Source of the DNA: Sulfurovum sp.
Lineage (GTDB): Bacteria; Campylobacterota; Campylobacteria; Campylobacterales; Sulfurovaceae
Direction of reading: 5' to 3'
Assembly: GCA_003978395.1 (NCBI GenBank)
Contig: QNZV01000063.1
Coordinates: 1-42,277, forward strand
DNA length: 42,277 bases
The notes under the pieces are model-generated. The model did no database searches. It was not told the origin of the DNA and was given only the letters and a program-made list of their open reading frames with translations. This document shows, in pieces, positions 36,192-42,277 of this stretch; the first letter of the stretch is position 1; every line of letters begins with the position of its first letter. The translations under genes and the position numbers were made by a program.

Positions 36192-36837
36192 TTTCAGACA
36201 GTTGTCTTTCTAAAAACTCTAAACGTGCAGGAGTTCCAATATCGTGCCAAGCACCCCTATAATATTCTGTTGTTAATTTTTGGGCATCAATCGCTTCAAA
36301 AAGTAGTGGTGCTAACGCTTGTTTTCCATATGTTAACTCCGAAAACATTTTTTTAGAGTAGTAGCCGATACCTGAAAAGGTATATTTGTCTGAAGTACCT
36401 GTTAAAAAAAAGTCGCCAGTAGGATTATGTTTGGGATTATCTACTAAAACCAAATGAGCTAAAAGGTTCTCATCTAAAGAGAAATTATTATTGTATGAAA
36501 AATCTGTCCAAACATCTCCATTAATAACCAAGAATGTATCTGATAGTAGAGGTAGAGCTTTAACAATCCCTCCTGCTGTCTCCAATGCACCCTCTTCTTG
36601 TTCATCTGAAAAGTGAATCGTTACTCCATACTTAGAACCATTACCTAAATAGTCTATAATTTTATGACCAAGATAGGCAACATTAATAACAATATCTGTA
36701 ATTCCTGATGCTTTTAGGCTCTCTATATGCCAAAGAATAAGAGGCTTTCCCCCAACCTTTAGAAGGGGTTTTGGTGTATCATTAGTGAGTGGTCGCATGC
36801 GAGTCCCTAAACCTGCTGCTAAAATCATTGCTGTCAT
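36181..36837 (-). CDS. murU: N-acetylmuramate alpha-1-phosphate uridylyltransferase
   Basis: A 218-residue nucleotidyltransferase of the RfbA/GlmU type. The N-terminal motif ILAAGLGTRMRPLTNDTPK is the nucleotide-binding signature, and NGDVWTDF carries the metal-binding Asp. MurU adds UMP to MurNAc-1-P to make UDP-MurNAc, bypassing MurA/MurB. Sequence alone would allow another sugar-1-P uridylyltransferase; the adjacent amgK and anmK genes make MurU the best reading. It starts 34 bases after amgK and overlaps the kinase start by 11 bases. AAGAGAT precedes the ATG. Confidence 0.87.
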   Translation of the reverse strand: MTAMILAAGLGTRMRPLTNDTPKPLLKVGGKPLILWHIESLKASGITDIVINVAYLGHKIIDYLGNGSKYGVTIHFSDEQEEGALETAGGIVKALPLLSDTFLVINGDVWTDFSYNNNFSLDENLLAHLVLVDNPKHNPTGDFFLTGTSDKYTFSGIGYYSKKMFSELTYGKQALAPLLFEAIDAQKLTTEYYRGAWHDIGTPARLEFLERQLSENVL

Positions 36838-36871
36838 AATATCTCTTTTTTTAAATTATAAGCATATTATA

Positions 36872-37804
36872 TTATCTTTTAAACAATTTTCCTAACGGTT
36901 TTAGCTCTTCATACTTTGAACAGACTTCATCTATATACTCTAGGGTCAAAGGGATATTGCCTAAATGAGAAGATTTTCCATCACGTATATCCAAACGAGC
37001 AAAAATACCCAATATTTTGATATGACGTTGAAGTCCCATCCAATCAAACCAACGAATAAACTGCTCATCAGATACATCAATTCCTTTTAATACCTTGAAC
37101 TCCAATGCCAATTTTTCCATCTGCTTTGGGTCAAAACGTACATAGACATCTTTAAGCATAGAGACCAAGTCATAGGTTAATGCACCTATTTTTGCATCTT
37201 GATAATCAATGATTACTAATTTCCGTCCTGTCTCCATCATAATATTTCTAGAGTGGAAATCTCGATGTACAAAAAAACCTTGTGGTTGAGAGAGTACCTC
37301 ATCGGCAATCATCTCTAAACTGTTATCCAAAATAGACTGCTCTTCCTCACTAAGCTCGTGATGCAAATGTGCATTTAGGTACCAATCTTGCATAAGAGTC
37401 ATCTCAAACATCAAAAATTCTTTATCATAGAGTTCCATATTGGTTGTATCTGCTTCTTGTATCTTAATTATTTCATGAATCCCTTTCATGTAGAGAAGCT
37501 CCACACTCATTGTGCTTAATATATCTGCTAGATGCCTTGAACCTAAATCAGTAATCAACAGATAGCCCTCTTGTAAATTTTGAGCTATAATCCGAGGTAC
37601 TTCAACCTTAGCCTTAAGAAGTCGCACTGAAATATCAATAAAAGGGGATAAACTGTCCAAATCTGCACTTGAGTCCATAATAATATAACTATCTTCATTG
37701 ACAAATAGTCTAAAATATTTTCTAAAGCTGGCATCCCCACCAACCATTTCTATCTTATAATTTTTATATCCTAATTCGTTAATCCATGCTTTAATTTTTT
37801 GCAT
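36872..37804 (-). CDS. amgK: N-acetylmuramate/N-acetylglucosamine anomeric kinase
   Basis: A 310-residue aminoglycoside-phosphotransferase-fold kinase. The catalytic loop is VHRDFHSRN with D182 and N187, and IIDYQD (D200) binds the metal. GGDASFRKYFRL near the N terminus is typical of AmgK. AmgK phosphorylates MurNAc at the anomeric C1, feeding MurU. It begins inside the end of anmK (14-base overlap), with GGGGGAG as a strong ribosome binding site. Length (about 330 in Pseudomonas) is slightly short but intact. Confidence 0.9.
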   Translation of the reverse strand: MQKIKAWINELGYKNYKIEMVGGDASFRKYFRLFVNEDSYIIMDSSADLDSLSPFIDISVRLLKAKVEVPRIIAQNLQEGYLLITDLGSRHLADILSTMSVELLYMKGIHEIIKIQEADTTNMELYDKEFLMFEMTLMQDWYLNAHLHHELSEEEQSILDNSLEMIADEVLSQPQGFFVHRDFHSRNIMMETGRKLVIIDYQDAKIGALTYDLVSMLKDVYVRFDPKQMEKLALEFKVLKGIDVSDEQFIRWFDWMGLQRHIKILGIFARLDIRDGKSSHLGNIPLTLEYIDEVCSKYEELKPLGKLFKR

Positions 37805-38879
37805 AAACTCCCCCTAATATTGTATTATTTTTTGCACCTGTCACAGATTTTAGGGCAATTGGCTCCTCTGCCAATCGCTTCTGTGCAAACCATGCGAATA
37901 TCATTGCTTCCATATTGTCTGAACTTACACCATATTTTTCAGTAGGTACAACTTCTAACAAAGGTAACTCTTTTTGTAACTCAGACATTAGAAAGGTATT
38001 TTTAACTCCACCACCACAAACCAACACCCGTTGAATATTAAATTTTTTAATCTCATTGGCAATTGACCGAACAGTCAGTGCTAAAAGTGTGGCTTGAACA
38101 TCTGATTTATATATTTTACCCAATGGTTCTAAATATTTTATTAAAAATTTCTTATTAAAATATTCTCTTCCTGTACTTTTAGGATATTTTAAGCAAAAAA
38201 AGCTGTCAGATAACATATTTTCTAAAAGTTGTGGATGAACATTGCCTTTTTTTGCCCAAAGTCCATCCTTGTCATAAGCTCTATTGTATTGCTCGTGGAT
38301 CCATAAATCCATCAAAACATTTCCACAACCTGTATCATAGCCGATTAACTCTTGCCCCAATATAGAAACATTTGCCATCCCTCCAATATTAAGAACAGCA
38401 CAAGCTTCCAACTTCGAAAACAAAAATTGATGAAAAGCAGGAGCAAAAGGAGCACCTTGACCACCAAGTGCAACATCTTTGGCTCGGAAATCTGCTACCA
38501 CATCAATAGCTGTCAAAACGGCTAAAAGTGAAGGATTTCCCAATTGCATCGAAAAAGAGTACTCTCCATTAGGTTCATGCCAAACCGTTTGTCCATGAGA
38601 ACCAATAGCTTTAATCTCTTTGGCTTCTATTTTCTCTTGTTCCAATAAAAGATGCACACCCTTTGCAAAAAAAAGAGCCAACTTATGGTCTATCTCTCCT
38701 ACTTGTTTTAGAGTTGTTGTCCCATGAATAACAGCTAGTATCTCCTCTTTTAACTCCAAAGGCATAGCTAAAAAGCAAGAAGCTTCTAACGTGCAACTCT
38801 CTTTATCTATCTGACACAAAGCAACATCAACTCCATCTAGTGATGTTCCAGACATTAAACCAATATAGAGATTAGACAT
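37791..38879 (-). CDS. anmK: Anhydro-N-acetylmuramic acid kinase
   Basis: A 362-residue sugar kinase of the ASKHA fold. It hydrates and phosphorylates 1,6-anhydro-MurNAc to MurNAc-6-P. Motifs: GLMSGTSLDGVD (7-18) for ATP binding, GSHGQTVWHEP, VADFRAKDVALGGQGAP with the catalytic Asp, and GYDTGCGNVLMD. It overlaps the symporter by 8 bases upstream and amgK by 14 bases downstream. A phosphatase (MupP-like) would be needed to link its product to AmgK, and none is obvious in the operon. Confidence 0.95.
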   Translation of the reverse strand: MSNLYIGLMSGTSLDGVDVALCQIDKESCTLEASCFLAMPLELKEEILAVIHGTTTLKQVGEIDHKLALFFAKGVHLLLEQEKIEAKEIKAIGSHGQTVWHEPNGEYSFSMQLGNPSLLAVLTAIDVVADFRAKDVALGGQGAPFAPAFHQFLFSKLEACAVLNIGGMANVSILGQELIGYDTGCGNVLMDLWIHEQYNRAYDKDGLWAKKGNVHPQLLENMLSDSFFCLKYPKSTGREYFNKKFLIKYLEPLGKIYKSDVQATLLALTVRSIANEIKKFNIQRVLVCGGGVKNTFLMSELQKELPLLEVVPTEKYGVSSDNMEAMIFAWFAQKRLAEEPIALKSVTGAKNNTILGGVYAKN

Positions 38880-40386
38880 CTTTTTTCGCTTCTCCTAGCA
38901 TCATAATCAAAAATGAAACCAAAGTTCCCACAATCATCATAATAGAAAAGTCTACTTTAAAATCAATAATAGAACCAATAATATAAGGTTGTAAAAAAAA
39001 TACCGTCAAGAACCCACCAATTAACGCCCAAAGAACCGTGGTTTCATCTCCTCTATTGGTAAAAATAGCTGCAGCATAAACACCCAACAGCGAAGCATAA
39101 GCAAATGCCATAACACCTAAAGCAAAGTTCAACAGAGGTAACTCTGTATATTGTTGCCAATAGAAACTAACCATGCCCATGATAGAGAGTAGAAGAGCAA
39201 AAACCAATACCATGACTCGGCTTACCTTTAAAAAATGCTCTTCACTTTGACCCTTTTTTGCTAACCAAGGTCGGTAAATATCTTCAACAGCCACAGAAGA
39301 CATAGCAGACAACACTGAATTGGTAGATGACAACGCAGCAGCAATTGCTCCAACAGTTACCAAACCTCGTAACCCTTCTGGCATCTCATTTAAAATATAG
39401 AGCATAAATATCTTGACGCTTTGCCCATCTATATTTTGGTCAACACAAGCCGAAGAGACATTCGATATTTCAGGATGTTGGTAAAAGATATAAAGAAGCA
39501 ACCCAATAAGCAGAAAGAGAAGTGCCACAGGAATTGTAAAAACAATCGCATAAATCAACGATTTTTCTCCCTCTTTTTTATTTTTACAAGTAAGAACACG
39601 TTGAGTCATATCTTGGTCCAATCCATACGCTGCAATATTTAGCAAAAACCAACCTGTTAGCAGTGTCCAAATTGTAAAACCACCTGAAAAAGAGAAGTCT
39701 ACAAGTTTTAACTTATTCTCAACAGAAAGGGTTGTTATAATTGTTGAAAAGTCAGTATTAAGCGTATAATATAAGTAAATAAGTACAGCAACTCCTGCCC
39801 CTACATAAGTAATGGCTTGAATAATATCTGAAAATATAACCGACTTAACCCCTCCAAAATAGGTGTATGCCAATGCTCCTATCATCAAGATAGCAATAGA
39901 GATAGCAATATGTGTTGCTAATATATCAGAAAAGAGTATCATAGAGATAGCCAAAGCACCGATATAGAGTCTTGCTCCTGATGCAAATAATCGACCAACT
40001 AAAAACATAATTCCTGCATATCGTTTTGAGGTCTCTCCATAACGATGTTCCAAATACTCATAGACGGTTATGGCATTAACTTCATAAAATTTAGGAACCA
40101 ACACTTTTGCAACAAAGATAACTGCTAAAAAAGCCGAAACATAAAATCCTAAAAAAGTTAAGTCATGTTTGTATGAATATTCTGGTCCACCCAAAAAAGT
40201 AGCAGCCGATTGAGACGTAGCCAAAACAGATATTGCCACAGCAAACATGGGCATAGAGTTAGCACCAGTAAAATACTCTCGTGAAGTCTTAATTTTTGTT
40301 TGGCTAAGAAGAACAGAAGTTAGAATGAGCAGTAAAAAGTAGGAGGCAAATATCATCCAGTCTAATGTAGAAAAGTTTGATTGCAT
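38872..40386 (-). CDS. Sodium:solute symporter (SSS family), first gene of the recycling operon
   Basis: A 504-residue inner-membrane protein with about 13 membrane segments. SSS-family features include ATSQSAATFLGGP, GRLFASGARLYIGAL, AYTYFGGVKSVIFSDIIQA and ALSSTNSVLSAMSSVAVEDIYRP. The family uses Na+ to import sugars, sialic acids, amino acids or vitamins. Overlap of 8 bases with anmK means the two are translated together, so a peptidoglycan sugar such as anhydro-MurNAc is the best guess for its substrate; this is inference from context. A TATAAT precedes it. A Na+ motive force would fit the NhaD antiporter. Confidence 0.9.
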   Translation of the reverse strand: MQSNFSTLDWMIFASYFLLLILTSVLLSQTKIKTSREYFTGANSMPMFAVAISVLATSQSAATFLGGPEYSYKHDLTFLGFYVSAFLAVIFVAKVLVPKFYEVNAITVYEYLEHRYGETSKRYAGIMFLVGRLFASGARLYIGALAISMILFSDILATHIAISIAILMIGALAYTYFGGVKSVIFSDIIQAITYVGAGVAVLIYLYYTLNTDFSTIITTLSVENKLKLVDFSFSGGFTIWTLLTGWFLLNIAAYGLDQDMTQRVLTCKNKKEGEKSLIYAIVFTIPVALLFLLIGLLLYIFYQHPEISNVSSACVDQNIDGQSVKIFMLYILNEMPEGLRGLVTVGAIAAALSSTNSVLSAMSSVAVEDIYRPWLAKKGQSEEHFLKVSRVMVLVFALLLSIMGMVSFYWQQYTELPLLNFALGVMAFAYASLLGVYAAAIFTNRGDETTVLWALIGGFLTVFFLQPYIIGSIIDFKVDFSIMMIVGTLVSFLIMMLGEAKKDV

Positions 40387-40414
40387 TGATGAACCTTGTC
40401 AAGTTAATAGACGT

Positions 40415-40420
40415 ATTATA
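40415..40420 (-). promoter_or_regulatory. -10 element for the symporter-anmK operon
   Basis: TATAAT within GCGTTATAATACG on the minus strand, 28 bases before the symporter ATG. No other promoter-like site is obvious within the six-gene unit. Confidence 0.55.
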
Positions 40421-40528
40421 ACGCAAATTTAACATGATTTACTACTTTATCTCTAACTCTAGTTAAATCTTGTTACAGCTATTATCAATATCTACATAAA
40501 AATCTCTATTTCAGACAAAAAAAAAATA

Positions 40529-40534
40529 TATAAT
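40529..40534 (+). promoter_or_regulatory. -10 element for the porin gene
   Basis: TATAAT preceded by a long A run. It lies 69 bases before the porin ATG in the 217-base divergent region shared with the symporter. Confidence 0.4.
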
Positions 40535-40603
40535 AGATTATAAAGATACACTATAGACTAATATTAAAAATATATTTGACTAAAAAATTATAGAAGGAAT
40601 AAA

Positions 40604-42061
40604 ATGATATTTTTACTCATTCTACTTTTGAGTATGACATCCATATCTTACGCAGATAAAAGCGACAATCAACCTATTGTAAAACAGAAAATAAAATGTA
40701 ATATGACCTTACAATATCTTATTCTACCTGAGGAGATAGATACCTTTAAAGAGTTTTTAAGCGAGGGAATGTTTTATGGTCGTTTACGTCTAAACTACTT
40801 TAACTTTGATACAAGAATTAAAGGCATTGACCATTATGCTTTTGGTTTAGGAGGAAGTTTAATCTATAAAAGTGCCTCCTATAGAGGATTCTCTTTTACC
40901 TCTGGGTTATATACAACTCAAAACCCTTGGCATGATGATATAGCTCCTAACTCATACCGTTCAGGAAAAGATACGCTCAATAGATATAATCTTGCAACTG
41001 ATAATAGTTATGGAAACACTGCTTTTGCTCAAAACTATATTCAATATAAAAAGGGTAAAAATACCCTTAAGCTAGGTCGTTTTACAATGGAGACAAGTTT
41101 GGCAAAATCCAATGATACCAAGATGATTCCAAACACCTTTGAGGGTATCTATGGCGAGAGTAAAAGTTTTCCAAAGACAAAAATTAAATTGGCATACATT
41201 ACCAAGCAAAAATTACGTGACCATGACTCCTTTCATCATGTTTTAGCCTACGACAATGCAGATGAGCCCTATGCCTCATGGCGTGAAAACGATGATGGAG
41301 CTATGCACCGTGGATTAACCATTCAAAAATTAAAAGATAGAGATATTGATAATAACCTTATTATCGTTCATATTAAAAATAGAAGCATCAAAAATACTAC
41401 ACTACAAGCAGATTTTGTAACCGTTCCCAATTTACTATCAACAGCCATTATTGAAGGTGCATATACAATAAAAACACCTCTTGGAAAGATTAAACCTTCC
41501 CTACGTTACCTAAAACAGTTTGATAATGGGGCAGGAGCGATTGGGGGTGCAAATCTTCGGAACAATACTACTGGCTACAAAGACCCAAACAACTTATCTT
41601 CAGCACTTATTGCAGGAAGAGTTGATTTTATAAAAGGTGCAGGAAGTCTACGTTTGGGATATTCAAAAATAGCTGACCAAGCAGACCTTGTAAGCCCTTG
41701 GCGTGGATTTCCCACTTCTGGATACTCACGAGCAATGGGTCAAACCAATTGGTATGCAAATACAGAGACCTTTATGATACGTGCCGATTATGATTTAAAC
41801 AAAGCAAAAATTATAGATGGTGGTCGATTTATGATGCGTTATGCACAAGAGGATTTCGATGATAAGAAAGCAGGTGTATCTGCTGATGTTAATGTCTTGA
41901 CCGTTGATTTAGTTAAAAGATTTAGTAATTACCCAAACTTCATAGCTAAACTACGTACAGCCTTTGTCTATCAAGACCATAAAGTTTTAAATCTTGATAA
42001 CAGCTACAAACCAGACCCATCGTATAGAGAGATTCGTTTCGAGATGAACTATCTATTTTAA
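40604..42061 (+). CDS. OprD-like outer-membrane porin
   Basis: A 485-residue protein with a signal peptide (about 1-17) and a beta-barrel. The mature part alternates beta strands and turns (YGRLRLNYFNFDTRIKG, GLGGSLIYKSASYRGFSF, YIQYKKGKNTLKLGRF) and ends in an aromatic residue (EMNYLF), as needed for outer-membrane insertion. The FEGIYGESKSF and NWYANTETFMIRADYD segments resemble OprD-family specific porins of Campylobacterota. AAGGAAT precedes the ATG. It is divergent from the symporter operon, so it may admit the same solute; the substrate is inferred. Confidence 0.85.
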   Translation: MIFLLILLLSMTSISYADKSDNQPIVKQKIKCNMTLQYLILPEEIDTFKEFLSEGMFYGRLRLNYFNFDTRIKGIDHYAFGLGGSLIYKSASYRGFSFTSGLYTTQNPWHDDIAPNSYRSGKDTLNRYNLATDNSYGNTAFAQNYIQYKKGKNTLKLGRFTMETSLAKSNDTKMIPNTFEGIYGESKSFPKTKIKLAYITKQKLRDHDSFHHVLAYDNADEPYASWRENDDGAMHRGLTIQKLKDRDIDNNLIIVHIKNRSIKNTTLQADFVTVPNLLSTAIIEGAYTIKTPLGKIKPSLRYLKQFDNGAGAIGGANLRNNTTGYKDPNNLSSALIAGRVDFIKGAGSLRLGYSKIADQADLVSPWRGFPTSGYSRAMGQTNWYANTETFMIRADYDLNKAKIIDGGRFMMRYAQEDFDDKKAGVSADVNVLTVDLVKRFSNYPNFIAKLRTAFVYQDHKVLNLDNSYKPDPSYREIRFEMNYLF

Positions 42062-42071
42062 AATTTTATGT

Positions 42072-42077
42072 TATAAT
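42072..42077 (+). promoter_or_regulatory. -10 element for rnpB
   Basis: TATAAT within TGTTATAATTCG, 11 bases after the porin stop and about 8 bases before the likely RNA 5' end. Confidence 0.65.
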
Positions 42078-42083
42078 TCGCTT

Positions 42084-42277
42084 AGGTGTGATAGGTAGTT
42101 GCTGGTAATTTATAATAAATTACGAGAGGAAAGTCCGGGCTACATGTGAGATAGAACTCCATCTAACGGATGGCCAGAGTAATCTGAGGGCAAGTGCAAC
42201 AGAGAGTAGACAGCCATTTATCTATTTAGAAGATTTTCTCTTCTTTTCCCCCTATTTCCCTATAGGTAGATGGTCAA
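42084..42277 (+). ncRNA. rnpB: RNase P RNA (3' end cut by window edge)
   Basis: The catalytic RNA that trims tRNA precursors. Two universally conserved cores are present: GAGGAAAGTCCGGGCT near 42125-42140 and GCAAGTGCAACAG with AGTAGACAGCC near 42190-42215. A TAATTTA / TAAATTA stem just before the first core is the P3 helix. About 190 of the expected 300-400 bases are visible. The 5' end is inferred from the TATAAT and may be off by several bases. Confidence 0.92.

Overview
The window is AT-rich and densely packed, with both strands coding. It looks like a chromosome segment of a Campylobacterota (Epsilonproteobacteria) bacterium. The evidence is gene content and style: a metal-type KdsA, a Csd3-like M23 peptidase, a bactofilin, a rho-murI pair, an OprD-like porin, many TGCTATAAT-type -10 elements without a clear -35, and several two-component genes. 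The sulfur-uptake (YeeE/YedE) pair fits a free-living relative such as Sulfurovum, Sulfurimonas or Arcobacter, but the genus cannot be decided from the sequence alone. No insertion sequence, prophage, CRISPR array or tRNA is visible, and no gene-free stretch exceeds about 220 bases.

Layout, left part (1-9421), mostly minus strand: a truncated P-loop GTPase (DUF3482 type) with its DUF2868 membrane partner; a split YeeE/YedE sulfur transporter; purU; a MazF/PemK toxin with a ribbon-helix-helix-type antitoxin and a palindromic operator; a YceI-like secreted protein (plus strand); nhaD; and nadB. Positions 9637-12638, plus strand, hold a long bactofilin, a DUF721/DciA-like gene and uvrC. Between the bactofilin and the DUF721 gene, on the minus strand, lies a very small lipoprotein gene resembling LptM.

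Middle (12811-28924): a four-gene plus-strand phosphorelay operon (PAS protein, HPt protein, NIT-domain hybrid kinase, single-domain receiver). It is followed by a minus-strand set: a DMT permease, kdsA, a protein made only of secretin N-domains, and an Mrp/ApbC ATPase with a cysteine tail. Then come a Csd3-like peptidase, a DUF3108 protein, an MscS channel, der, a GGDEF-EAL protein and a small periplasmic protein of unknown function.

Right part (29078-42277): trpS converging on rho-murI, a small membrane protein and a HAD phosphatase. Next is a tightly overlapping minus-strand operon: SSS-family symporter, anmK, amgK, murU, 7TMR-DISM histidine kinase, response regulator. AnmK, AmgK and MurU are successive steps in recycling cell-wall N-acetylmuramic acid to UDP-MurNAc. 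Their translational coupling to a Na+ symporter and a sensor kinase, with a divergent OprD-like porin, makes this the most interesting system in the window: a possible import, salvage and sensing module for peptidoglycan sugars. The window ends inside the RNase P RNA gene rnpB.
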